Source of the DNA: JADHMP01 sp964386915
GTDB lineage: Bacteria > Bacteroidota > Bacteroidia > Flavobacteriales > Flavobacteriaceae
Length of the DNA stretch: 64,000 nucleotides
NCBI GenBank assembly: GCA_964386915.1
Contig: CAYLUQ010000009.1
Coordinates: 27,013 to 91,012, forward strand
Direction of reading: 5' to 3'
Part shown: one piece after another, positions 8,523 through 16,505 of the stretch
Layout of the letters: every line of letters begins with the position of its first letter
How positions within the stretch are numbered: the stretch's first letter is position 1
Notes under the pieces: model-generated
Told to the model about the DNA's origin: nothing
What the model saw: the letters and a program-made list of their open reading frames with translations, nothing else
Databases searched by the model: none
Program-made: the position numbers and the translations under genes

Positions 8523-10214
8523 ATGGAGAATGAATTTGATGCAATCGTAGTTGGCACCGGTGTCAGTGGCGGTTGGGCAGCAAAAGAATTGTGTGAAAAA
8601 GGATTGAAAACCTTGGTTTTGGAACGTGGACGTATGTTGAAACACGTTGATGACTACACCACAGCAAATGATGATCCGTGGGATTATCCTCATGGTGATG
8701 TAATCACACAAGAAATTAGACAAAGACAGCCTAAACAAAGTAGAACCGAATATGTAAATAGCATTTCTACTTCTCACCTTTTTGTGGATGATCTTAAGCA
8801 TCCCTACAATGAAGTGCAAAAATTCAATTGGATTCGTGGCTACCATGTAGGAGGTCGCTCCCTAACTTGGGGGAGACAGTCCTATCGCCTCACCGATTTC
8901 GATTTTGGTGCCAATGCTCAAGATGGCGTTGCAGTTGATTGGCCCATTCGCTATAAAGATTTAGCTCCCTGGTATCACTATGTGGAAGAACACATTGGGG
9001 TGAGTGGAGAAAATGTAGGCTTGCCACAATTTCCCGATGGAAATTATTTAAAGCCTATGGAGCTTAACTGTGTGGAAGACGTTCTTAAAAACGCTGTTAA
9101 CTCAAAATATAAAGACCGTATTGTTACCATTGGACGGGTTGCCCACATCACAGAGGGCACCAAGCCAGGTGCAGGAAGAATAAATTGTCAATATCGAAAT
9201 AGATGCCGAAGAGGATGCCCGTTTGGTGCCTACTTTAGCAGTAATTCTTCTACACTGCCTATGGCAGAAGCAACAGGCAATATGACCCTACGTCCAAATT
9301 CTATTGTGCATGAAGTGCTTTATGATGCCGATAAAAAACGAGCAACTGGAGTTCGCATTATCGATGCCGAAACCAAAGAAGTGATTGAATACAAAGCTAA
9401 AGTGATCTTCTTATGTGCTTCAGCTGTGGCATCAACTTCTATTTTGATGCAATCCAAGTCAGACCGTTTTCCCAATGGAATGGGGAACGACTCTGGTGAA
9501 TTAGGACATAACCTGATGGACCACCACTTCCAAGTAGGGGCTCAAGGGAGCATGGAAGGTTTTGAAGATAAATATTACACGGGTAGAAGACCCAACGGTA
9601 TCTATGTGCCGCGCTTTAGAAACATCGGAGGTGCTACCAACCAAAAAGACTTCATTCGAGGCTATGGCTACCAAGGTGGCGGAGGCCGAGGTGGTTGGTC
9701 TTCTAAAGTTGCTGAATTAGGTTATGGCTCTGAATTTAAAGAAGCCATCACCCAACCAGGTGATTGGTCTTTAGGAATGACTGGATTTGGTGAGGTGTTG
9801 CCTTATCATGAAAACAAAATGGTCTTAGACTACGATAAATTAGACGAATGGGGACTCCCCACCGTAACCTTTGATGCTGGCATTAAAGAGAATGAACTCA
9901 ACATGCGTAAAGACATGGCACAGCAAGCCGCCGAAATGCTGGAAGAAGCAGGGGCTAAAAACATTAGAACCTATGACTCTGAATATATATTAGGAAATGG
10001 TATTCATGAAATGGGAACTGCTCGAATGGGTCGTGATCCTAAAACCTCTGTGTTAAATGGCAACAACCAAGTGCATGATGTGCCCAATGTATTTGTTACC
10101 GACGGTGCCGCCATGACTTCAGCAGGAAATGTGAATCCTTCTTTAACTTATATGGCTTTAACAGCTAGAGCAGCAAACTTTGCTGTAGAAGAATTGAAAA
10201 AAATGAATTTATAA
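8523..10214 (+). CDS. GMC family FAD oxidoreductase, probable sugar (glucoside 3-) dehydrogenase catalytic subunit
   Basis: This 563-residue flavoprotein has the FAD-binding GTGVSGG at 11-17 and the C-terminal GMC signature with HEMGTARMG and GNVNPSL, which supply the active-site His/Asn pair. Three cysteines at 222, 228 and 232 (C-x5-C-x3-C) resemble the iron-sulfur ligands of bacterial FAD sugar dehydrogenases. It has no signal peptide. The next gene encodes a Tat-signal small subunit, 18 bp downstream from the ATG chosen there, so export by hitchhiking is likely. It would oxidise sugars or glycosides, possibly at C3, passing electrons to a cytochrome c such as the one at 10797-11279. Substrate is inferred from context. 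Confidence 0.88.
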   Translation: MENEFDAIVVGTGVSGGWAAKELCEKGLKTLVLERGRMLKHVDDYTTANDDPWDYPHGDVITQEIRQRQPKQSRTEYVNSISTSHLFVDDLKHPYNEVQKFNWIRGYHVGGRSLTWGRQSYRLTDFDFGANAQDGVAVDWPIRYKDLAPWYHYVEEHIGVSGENVGLPQFPDGNYLKPMELNCVEDVLKNAVNSKYKDRIVTIGRVAHITEGTKPGAGRINCQYRNRCRRGCPFGAYFSSNSSTLPMAEATGNMTLRPNSIVHEVLYDADKKRATGVRIIDAETKEVIEYKAKVIFLCASAVASTSILMQSKSDRFPNGMGNDSGELGHNLMDHHFQVGAQGSMEGFEDKYYTGRRPNGIYVPRFRNIGGATNQKDFIRGYGYQGGGGRGGWSSKVAELGYGSEFKEAITQPGDWSLGMTGFGEVLPYHENKMVLDYDKLDEWGLPTVTFDAGIKENELNMRKDMAQQAAEMLEEAGAKNIRTYDSEYILGNGIHEMGTARMGRDPKTSVLNGNNQVHDVPNVFVTDGAAMTSAGNVNPSLTYMALTARAANFAVEELKKMNL

Positions 10215-10232
10215 AACCAATAACAATTGAAA

Positions 10233-10802
10233 ATGGATAGAAGAAAAGCATTGCAAAATATGGGATGGGGACTTGGCGCAGTAGCGGCCACTCCCGCCCT
10301 TTCAAGTCTCTTTCAAAGTTGTCAAACCACACCCACGTGGACACCAAAGTTTTTTGCGTCTTCCCAGTGGAATATGATCAATGAATTGATGGAACTCATC
10401 ATTCCCGAAACCGAAATTCCCGGAGCAAAATCGTTGAAGTTGGCCGCCTTCTCAGACGCATATATAGCAGCTGTGATGGATGAAAAACAGCAACAAGATG
10501 TCCAAAGTGCAGTAGATGCCTTTGAAGCACAAACCCTTAAGGATACTGGAAAAAGTTCTCTTGATGCGGTGAGTGTTGAAGAATTTGATCAGCAATTGGC
10601 CAAATATCTTAAAGGAAAAACCCCTGAAGGAGAAGAAGCCGCTGCAGGCTTTGCCCAACAACTTAGGAGTTTTGCAGTAAGAGCCTTCAAGACCAATGAA
10701 TTTATTGGTGAGCAAGTAATGGCCTATGCTCCCGTTCCTGGGGAACAAAAAGGCTGTGTTGACCTAATGGAAACTACCGGCGGAAAAGCCTGGTCTTTAT
10801 AG
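10233..10802 (+). CDS. Gluconate 2-dehydrogenase subunit 3 family protein (Tat-exported)
   Basis: This 189-residue small subunit accompanies GMC-type membrane or periplasmic dehydrogenases. The N-terminus DRRKAL followed by a glycine/alanine-rich hydrophobic stretch is a twin-arginine signal, with Arg3 and Arg4 as the pair. The body contains the MELIIPETEIPGAKS motif typical of the family. I start it at ATG 10233, because the earlier in-frame TTG at 10227 adds only two residues. It follows the catalytic subunit closely and probably carries it through the Tat system. The gene overlaps the convergent cytochrome gene by 6 bp. Confidence 0.88.
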   Translation: MDRRKALQNMGWGLGAVAATPALSSLFQSCQTTPTWTPKFFASSQWNMINELMELIIPETEIPGAKSLKLAAFSDAYIAAVMDEKQQQDVQSAVDAFEAQTLKDTGKSSLDAVSVEEFDQQLAKYLKGKTPEGEEAAAGFAQQLRSFAVRAFKTNEFIGEQVMAYAPVPGEQKGCVDLMETTGGKAWSL

Positions 10803-11279
10803 GGTTCGTAAATATTCGGTGATGGCTCTCGCCTCTTCTTGAGAGAGATTTTGATTAATCATCATCACATTATTATAGGCAACAAGCAGGGCTTTAGCAA
10901 TAGGGTCCTGCTTGAGCATTTCTGTAGGGTTTAATAACATATTCATGACCCACTCCGGACTGCGTCTTTCAAAAACTCCTTGCATAGCCGGGCCAATCAA
11001 TTTTCTGTTGGGCATGTGGCAAGCCGTACATTTTTGCTTAAAATAGGTTTCACCTGTGGCAGCCAACGTTGCATCAATGTTTTCTGGCCATTCCATTTCT
11101 GTAATTGGACCCACTCCTTTATTCTCTAAATCTACCGGCACAGCATCGCTACTCTTAGCTCCGGTAGTCTTTTTTTCTTCTTTTTGGGTGCGGTTATATT
11201 CAAATCCTTTTTTTTCTTTGGGGCTATCTCCACAACTCATTAACAACCCTAAAATAAATACACCTATAATTTTTTTCAT
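10797..11279 (-). CDS. Cytochrome c (class I-like) lipoprotein
   Basis: This 160-residue protein has a lipoprotein signal (LMSC, Cys16), a charged linker of about 55 residues, and a monoheme cytochrome c domain. The heme site is CTACH at 84-88, and a methionine-rich stretch further on (near NNVMMINQN) may give the axial ligand. It would be tethered to a membrane and carry electrons in the periplasm. It converges on the sugar dehydrogenase pair with a 6 bp overlap, so it is a good candidate electron acceptor for them although it lies on the opposite strand. Confidence 0.88.
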   Translation of the reverse strand: MKKIIGVFILGLLMSCGDSPKEKKGFEYNRTQKEEKKTTGAKSSDAVPVDLENKGVGPITEMEWPENIDATLAATGETYFKQKCTACHMPNRKLIGPAMQGVFERRSPEWVMNMLLNPTEMLKQDPIAKALLVAYNNVMMINQNLSQEEARAITEYLRTL

Positions 11280-11334
11280 TCGTTTAATTTTTGCTAAAAA
11301 TAGAAAAAGAATAGCTTTATCAAAAAATTAAATT

Positions 11335-11814
11335 TTGTTTTTAAAATCTTTTGAAATACGATGGAATGACTTGGATGCCAATCGGCACCTCGCCAATGTA
11401 ACCTATTTAGGCTATGCCTCAGAAACCCGCATGGCCCTACTCAACTCCTTGGGTCTCACCCACAAAAGCTTAATCAAAATGGGCTTAGGGCCCATTATTT
11501 TTAATGAAAGTCTCACTTATTTTAAGGAGGTACTGCCCGATGATGAAATTCGTGTTTCTTGTGAGCTCGCCGGTTTAAGCCAACACGGCACCTTTTTTTC
11601 TTTTCGGCATAATTACTACAACCAAGAAGGGAAAAACGTGGCCCGATGTCAAATGATGGGTGGCTGGATAGACCTTAAAACTCGAAAACTAGCAGCCCTC
11701 CCCCAAGAACTTTGGCAACATTTTGACACCCTGCCCAAAACTGAAGATTTTAGAAGTTTATCCCCTGCCGATACCCGAATAGAAGGAATAAAACCTCAGG
11801 ATTTGGAGTCTTAA
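11335..11814 (+). CDS. Acyl-CoA thioesterase (hotdog fold)
   Basis: This 159-residue protein belongs to the 4HBT/YbgC-like thioesterases. The N-terminal motif RWNDLDANRHLANVTYLGY (residues 9-27) contains the conserved Asp14 and the start of the long hot-dog helix. It probably hydrolyses acyl-CoA or acyl-ACP thioesters in the cytoplasm; chain length is unknown. The only start upstream of the motif is TTG at 11335-11337. It is divergent from the cytochrome gene with a 55 bp gap and converges on the EamA gene with 15 bp between stops. Confidence 0.85.
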   Translation: MFLKSFEIRWNDLDANRHLANVTYLGYASETRMALLNSLGLTHKSLIKMGLGPIIFNESLTYFKEVLPDDEIRVSCELAGLSQHGTFFSFRHNYYNQEGKNVARCQMMGGWIDLKTRKLAALPQELWQHFDTLPKTEDFRSLSPADTRIEGIKPQDLES

Positions 11815-11829
11815 GAAAAGATATCGAGG

Positions 11830-12732
11830 CTAGACCATGGTAGCTGTTTTCCGCTTTTTGGAAACTAGATAAACCCCTAAAAAAACCATTAAACAGGCCA
11901 CAACTTTCACCCAATCTAATTGATCATTACCGGTTGCTAAAGCATAAAGAATCGCCAATATAGGCTGTAAATAGGTGAAGGCACCAATGGTAGTGGCGTT
12001 TAGGGCTTTAAGGGCAAATACATTGAGCAAATAAGCAAAAAAAGTAGTGCCAATAACCACATAGGCCATGCGCCAAAGGGCATCAAAGGGCAAGTTAGAC
12101 CAATCAACTTCCAAAAACTCTTCAACGGTGATGGGAAATGTTAAAATGATGCCTATGGGAAAAATCCATTTCATTAAAGTGACGGTATGGTATTTTTGGG
12201 TGAGGGGCTTGATAATTACCAAATAGGCTCCAAAGCAAGAGGCATTGATGAGCAACATAATGTTGCCCAAGGGAATATTTGGCGCATTGGGAACCAAGCT
12301 AGGGGCATTATTAAACACTAGGGCCAAAGCACCAATAAACCCCAAAACGATACCCATAACTTTAAGGGTTGTGAGCCGCTCTTTTAGAAAAATAGCAGAC
12401 AGTATTAGGATGATGATGGGTGTGAGGGTTACAATCACCCCACTGTTGATGGGAGTAGAAAGTTCTAGCCCTTTAAAAAACATCAACATATTGATGCACA
12501 TGCCAAAAAGAGCAGCAAAAAAAAGCCTCTTAAAATCCTTTTTGGCAATTCGCTCTTTGGGAAAAAAAGGACTCACCGCCCAAAACAAAAGGCTAGCACC
12601 CACAACCCGCAACATGATAAAGCCAAAAGCACCAATGTGATGGGGCATCACCACTTTTGCCACCGTATGATTGAGTCCATAGATGGTGGTGGCTGCTAAT
12701 GCAGCCAAAAGGGCTAGGGTTCTATTGTTCAT
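11830..12732 (-). CDS. EamA/DMT-family membrane transporter
   Basis: This 300-residue inner-membrane protein has about ten hydrophobic helices arranged as two EamA repeats, one starting near residue 8 and the second near residue 155. Drug/metabolite transporters of this type usually export amino acids, metabolites or drugs. The start lies inside the end of the ArsC-like gene (11 bp overlap), so the two are translationally coupled. Nothing in the sequence fixes the substrate. Confidence 0.88.
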   Translation of the reverse strand: MNNRTLALLAALAATTIYGLNHTVAKVVMPHHIGAFGFIMLRVVGASLLFWAVSPFFPKERIAKKDFKRLFFAALFGMCINMLMFFKGLELSTPINSGVIVTLTPIIILILSAIFLKERLTTLKVMGIVLGFIGALALVFNNAPSLVPNAPNIPLGNIMLLINASCFGAYLVIIKPLTQKYHTVTLMKWIFPIGIILTFPITVEEFLEVDWSNLPFDALWRMAYVVIGTTFFAYLLNVFALKALNATTIGAFTYLQPILAILYALATGNDQLDWVKVVACLMVFLGVYLVSKKRKTATMV

Positions 12733-13078
12733 TTAAAAACGTATTGGCAGCGGCAACTACCTTAGGACTATTGCCAACAAATAGTTGGTCATCATAGCAC
12801 AAAATGGGTCTTTTTAGAAAGGAATAGTGCTCCAACAAGAGTTTTTTAAAATCTGCTTCTCCTAAGTTTTGATCTTTAAGATTACGTTGCTTATACAATT
12901 GTGCCCGTTTGCTAAACAAGGCTTCATAACTTCCAGCAAGGGTTTTGAGGGTCTCTAATTGAGAGCCATTTAAGGGTGTCTTTTTGATGTCCACTTGTTG
13001 AATATCTGCTCCCAGAGACAAGCTTTGCATAATGTTTTTACAGGTGGAACAACTACTTAAATAATAAAAAACACGCAT
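12722..13078 (-). CDS. ArsC/Spx-family protein (arsenate reductase-like)
   Basis: This 118-residue thioredoxin-fold protein has CSTC at residues 10-13 near the N-terminus, in the setting YYLSSCSTCKNI. That layout matches the ArsC/Spx family, which includes glutathione or mycothiol-linked arsenate reductases and transcription regulators such as Spx. No other arsenic-resistance gene is nearby, so arsenate reduction should not be assumed. It overlaps the EamA gene downstream by 11 bp and is divergent from the transsulfuration gene. Confidence 0.8.
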   Translation of the reverse strand: MRVFYYLSSCSTCKNIMQSLSLGADIQQVDIKKTPLNGSQLETLKTLAGSYEALFSKRAQLYKQRNLKDQNLGEADFKKLLLEHYSFLKRPILCYDDQLFVGNSPKVVAAANTFLNEQ

Positions 13079-13110
13079 GATATTTAATTGATTCTACAAA
13101 GAAAATGATT

Positions 13111-13140
13111 TTTATAGAACAGGAAAGGCATTTCTATAAA
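13111..13140. promoter_or_regulatory. Inverted repeat, candidate operator for the transsulfuration gene
   Basis: TTTATAGAA (13111-13119) and TTCTATAAA (13132-13140) form a perfect 9 bp dyad with a 12 bp spacer. It lies between divergent genes and ends 6 bp before the -7 element at 13147, where a regulator could block transcription. Confidence 0.4.
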
Positions 13141-13146
13141 TTGCAA

Positions 13147-13154
13147 TACCTTTG
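13147..13154 (+). promoter_or_regulatory. -7 promoter element for the transsulfuration gene
   Basis: TACCTTTG matches TAnnTTTG exactly, 23 bp upstream of the ATG at 13178. No TTTG box is seen at the expected -33 position, which lies within the dyad. Confidence 0.5.
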
Positions 13155-13177
13155 TAGGGGCAATATTTGAACCGTTT

Positions 13178-14329
13178 ATGAAGAAAAAAATGCATTTCAA
13201 TAGCGCTGTGATTCACGGAGGACAAGCACCAGACAAAGCCTATGGAGCCGTGATGCCACCTATATATCAAACCTCTACCTATGCCCAAACAACCCCGGGA
13301 GGACATCAAGGATTTGAATATAGCCGCACCCACAACCCCACACGAAAAGCACTTGAGCAAGCTTTAGCTAGCATTGAAGAAGGAACCTATGGACTGGCAT
13401 TTGCCTCTGGTTTAGCTGCCATGGATGCCGTTTTAAAACTCCTACAACCCGGAGATGAAGTGGTGTCTACCAACGATCTCTATGGAGGTTCTTATCGTTT
13501 GTTTACCAAAGTTTTTGAGCCACTGGGCATTTCCTTTCGATTTGTGGGCATGCAAAACACTGAAACTATTGCTGCTGCTCTCACCAAAAAAACCAAACTC
13601 ATCTGGGTCGAAACTCCCACCAATCCCATGATGCAGGTAGCGGACATTAAAGCCATTGCCCAACTAGCACAACAGCATAAGATTCTGTTGGCAGTAGACA
13701 ATACGTTTGCTTCTCCCTATTTGCAGCAACCCTTAACCCTTGGTGCTGACATTGTGATGCATTCTGCCACTAAATATTTAGGAGGGCATTCCGATTTGAT
13801 TTTAGGAAGCTTGGTGGTTAACGATGAAACCCTTGCTGAACGCTTAGCCTTCATTCAAAATGCAAGTGGAGCAGTGCCCGGACCTATGGATTGTTTCTTA
13901 ACCCTAAGGGGCATAAAAACCTTAGCCGTTCGTATGCAACGACATTGCGAAAATGCAGCCGCCATTGCGCACTATTTAAAAAAGCATCCCAAAATTGAAA
14001 AAGTATATTGGCCCGGTTTTGAAGAACACCCCAATCACGAGGTGGCCAAAAAACAGATGAAAGATTTTGGCGGAATGCTTTCATTTGTTACAAAAGGAGC
14101 CGATTATACCGCTGCTATCCAAATTGTGGAACGCTTGGAACTATTCACATTAGCCGAATCTTTGGGTGGTGTTGAAAGTTTAGCAGGACATCCCGCAAGT
14201 ATGACACATGCCTCTATTCCTAAAGCCGTTCGAGAAGAAAGTGGTGTGGTTGATGCCTTAATTCGCCTGAGTGTGGGCATTGAAAACATTGATGATTTAA
14301 TTGCTGACTTGGAGCAGGCAATTGGATAA
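13178..14329 (+). CDS. metB: Transsulfuration PLP enzyme (cystathionine gamma-synthase/lyase type)
   Basis: This 383-residue PLP enzyme belongs to the Cys/Met metabolism family. The cofactor lysine is Lys199 in SATKYLGGHSD, and the N-terminal IYQTSTYAQ, YSRTHNPTR and ASGLAAMDAV stretches are typical of cystathionine gamma-synthases and gamma-lyases. It acts in the cytoplasm on homoserine esters or cystathionine. The sequence alone does not separate synthase from lyase, so the symbol is provisional. A second methionine at residue 5 is an alternative start. A perfect dyad and a -7 element lie upstream. Confidence 0.87.
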   Translation: MKKKMHFNSAVIHGGQAPDKAYGAVMPPIYQTSTYAQTTPGGHQGFEYSRTHNPTRKALEQALASIEEGTYGLAFASGLAAMDAVLKLLQPGDEVVSTNDLYGGSYRLFTKVFEPLGISFRFVGMQNTETIAAALTKKTKLIWVETPTNPMMQVADIKAIAQLAQQHKILLAVDNTFASPYLQQPLTLGADIVMHSATKYLGGHSDLILGSLVVNDETLAERLAFIQNASGAVPGPMDCFLTLRGIKTLAVRMQRHCENAAAIAHYLKKHPKIEKVYWPGFEEHPNHEVAKKQMKDFGGMLSFVTKGADYTAAIQIVERLELFTLAESLGGVESLAGHPASMTHASIPKAVREESGVVDALIRLSVGIENIDDLIADLEQAIG

Positions 14330-14330
14330 G

Positions 14331-15098
14331 ATGGAACTTTCCAAAAACAAAAAAATATTCTTTGCTTCCGATCAACATTTTGGAGCACCAACCCTAGAAG
14401 CCAGCAAAAAAAGAGAAAAATATTTTATAGCCTGGTTAGAGGCTATAGCCCCCCAAGCACAAGCCCTCTATTTGTTAGGTGATCTTTTTGATTTTTGGGT
14501 GGAATATAAAAAAGTAGTGCCTAAAGGCCATGTGCGCATTTTAGGCAAGCTCGCTCAACTTGTTGACGCTGGTCTTCACATTGAGTATTTTGTGGGCAAC
14601 CACGATTTATGGATGAAGGGCTATTTTGAAGAAGAATTGGGAATTGCTGTTCACCACCAACCCCAAGAAATGCAATGGAATAATACAACCTTTTTAGTGG
14701 GTCATGGTGACGGTTTGGGCCCGGGAGACTGGGGCTATAAACAAATGAAAAAAGTGTTTACCAATCCACTAGCACAAGCTCTTTTTAGAGCTATTCCCTC
14801 ACGTTGGGGCATTTCATTAGGGCAATATTTATCGCTTAAAAACAAACTGATTTCCGGACAAGAAGCCCCCCAATTTTTAGGCGAAAAGAAAGAATGGTTG
14901 GTGCAATATTGTTTAGAAAAGCAACAAGAAAAGCAACGTGATTATTATATTTTTGGACACCGTCATCTACCTTTAAATATTCCTTTAACGCAGGGTGCTA
15001 ACTACCTCAATCTTGGAGATTGGTTGTCTCACAATACCTATGCCGTTTTTGATGGCACTACCACAGAACTAAAAACATGGACTTCCCCCAATGATTGA
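14331..15098 (+). CDS. lpxH: UDP-2,3-diacylglucosamine diphosphatase (LpxH-like)
   Basis: This calcineurin-like metallophosphoesterase of 255 residues carries all the metal motifs in order: SDQHFG near residue 13, GDLFDFW, GNHD, GHGDGLGPGD and FGHRHLP. It removes UMP from UDP-2,3-diacylglucosamine in lipid A synthesis, on the inner face of the membrane. I start it at ATG 14331, one base after the previous stop; an upstream ATG at 14301 lies inside the transsulfuration gene. It overlaps hflX by 8 bp. Confidence 0.88.
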   Translation: MELSKNKKIFFASDQHFGAPTLEASKKREKYFIAWLEAIAPQAQALYLLGDLFDFWVEYKKVVPKGHVRILGKLAQLVDAGLHIEYFVGNHDLWMKGYFEEELGIAVHHQPQEMQWNNTTFLVGHGDGLGPGDWGYKQMKKVFTNPLAQALFRAIPSRWGISLGQYLSLKNKLISGQEAPQFLGEKKEWLVQYCLEKQQEKQRDYYIFGHRHLPLNIPLTQGANYLNLGDWLSHNTYAVFDGTTTELKTWTSPND

Positions 15099-16302
15099 AG
15101 AAAAAACATTTGAGTTAGAAAAAACCATTTTAGTGGGTGTGATTCACTCTAATCAAGACGGAGCACAATCCAAAGAATATTTAGACGAATTAGCATTTTT
15201 AGCACATACCGCTGGTGGGATGGTTTGCCAACGTTTTGTTCAACGTATTGATCTGCCTCATCCTAAAACCTTTATTGGTTCGGGTAAAATGGAAGAAGTG
15301 GCAACCTATGTGAAAGAGAATGAAATTACTACTGTCATTTTTGATGATGAATTATCGCCCGCCCAACAAGGTAATATTGAAAAACTTTTACGCTGTAAAA
15401 TTTTAGATAGAACAGGGCTGATTTTAGACATTTTTGCCCAACGTGCCCAAACCAGCTATGCCCGCACTCAAGTGGAATTAGCACAATATGAATATTTATT
15501 GCCTCGATTGAAGGGGCTATGGACCCACCTTGAACGCCAACGAGGAGGAATTGGAATGCGAGGGCCCGGTGAAACCGAAATTGAAACTGACCGACGAATT
15601 GTGCGTGATAAAATTGCCCTTTTGAAAAAAAAGTTGTTGGTCATAGACAAGCAAATGGCCACTCAAAGAGGTAACCGTGGGGCCTTAGTTCGAGTGGCCT
15701 TGGTAGGCTATACAAACGTAGGAAAATCAACCTTAATGAATGTTGTGGCCAAAAGCCAAGTGTTTGCAGAAAACAAACTCTTTGCCACCTTAGACACCAC
15801 CGTGCGAAAAGTGGTAGTGGGCAACCTTCCTTTTTTACTGAGTGATACGGTTGGATTTATTCGAAAATTACCCACTCAATTAGTAGAATCTTTCAAAAGC
15901 ACGCTTGATGAAGTAAAGGAAGCCGATTTGCTCTTGCATGTTGTAGATATTGCCCATCCTAATTTTGAAGCTCATATTGAATCGGTCAATCAAATCTTAA
16001 AAGAAATAGATTGCCTCGATAAACCTACTCTGATAGTGTTTAACAAGATAGACGCCTACCAATCCGAACCCTGGGATGAAACCGATCTCATGACGCAAAG
16101 AACCCCTCAGCACTATAGCCTTGAAGAATGGGAGCAAACTTGGATGCATCGCATGAACGGACAGGCTTTATTTATCTCGGCTTTGAGTAAAGAAAATTTG
16201 GAAACTTTTCGAACAAGAGTCTATCAAGAAGTGCGAAAAATTCACATCACACGCTTCCCTTATAACCATTTTCTCTATCCAGAAATTGCCGAAGAGGAAT
16301 AA
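15091..16302 (+). CDS. hflX: Ribosome-associated GTPase HflX
   Basis: This GTPase has 403 residues. An N-terminal HflX domain (FIGSGK, DDELSPAQQ, DRTGLILDIF and RGPGETEIETDRR) precedes the G domain: P-loop GYTNVGKST at 206-214, DTVGFIRKLP, and NKID. HflX splits stalled or hibernating ribosomes. The start overlaps lpxH by 8 bp and is likely coupled to it. A 203 bp gap with hairpin repeats follows. Confidence 0.94.
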   Translation: MIEEKTFELEKTILVGVIHSNQDGAQSKEYLDELAFLAHTAGGMVCQRFVQRIDLPHPKTFIGSGKMEEVATYVKENEITTVIFDDELSPAQQGNIEKLLRCKILDRTGLILDIFAQRAQTSYARTQVELAQYEYLLPRLKGLWTHLERQRGGIGMRGPGETEIETDRRIVRDKIALLKKKLLVIDKQMATQRGNRGALVRVALVGYTNVGKSTLMNVVAKSQVFAENKLFATLDTTVRKVVVGNLPFLLSDTVGFIRKLPTQLVESFKSTLDEVKEADLLLHVVDIAHPNFEAHIESVNQILKEIDCLDKPTLIVFNKIDAYQSEPWDETDLMTQRTPQHYSLEEWEQTWMHRMNGQALFISALSKENLETFRTRVYQEVRKIHITRFPYNHFLYPEIAEEE

Positions 16303-16330
16303 TCTACTCCTGCCAATCAAATTTTGATTT

Positions 16331-16376
16331 CCCCTCTTAGTAGAGGGCAGAAAAGAATTCCCCCCTACTAAGGGGG
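16331..16376. repeat. Two GC-rich hairpins beside repeat copy 2
   Basis: CCCTCT-tagt-AGAGGG (16332-16347) and CCCCCT-acta-AGGGGG (16360-16376) are separate hairpins with the same four-base loop family as the first hairpin of the dispersed repeat. They lie directly before copy 2 and look like partial copies. Confidence 0.6.
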
Positions 16377-16384
16377 AACGAAAA

Positions 16385-16437
16385 ATACACCCCCCTGATT
16401 TTACTTTGCAAAATCTTTCCCCCTCCCACTGGAGGCT
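16385..16437 (-). repeat. Dispersed double-hairpin repeat, copy 2 (inverted)
   Basis: Read on the minus strand, this copy has CCTCC-agt-GGGAGG, then AAAGATTTTGCAAAGTAAAATC, then AGGGGGGTGT, matching copy 1 at 1239-1300. The second hairpin has one changed pair (GATTTTGC against GTAAAATC). The first stem differs in sequence but keeps its pairing, which suggests that structure is conserved. It lies between the convergent hflX and glycosyltransferase genes. Confidence 0.72.
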
Positions 16438-16505
16438 AAAGAGAAGTTAGTGGACGATAGTCTCCTATCATTCATAACTCACCAAAAAGAGTAAGAAAAA
16501 AAGTG

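Noticed and set aside
8451..8846. Minus-strand open frame across the start of the GMC gene
   Set aside because: It overlaps the FAD-binding N-terminus of the GMC protein and the promoter gap; no protein family is visible.
12245..12640. Plus-strand open frame of 131 codons inside the EamA gene
   Set aside because: Composition is basic and repetitive, as expected from the reverse of hydrophobic helices; the EamA frame is complete and recognisable.
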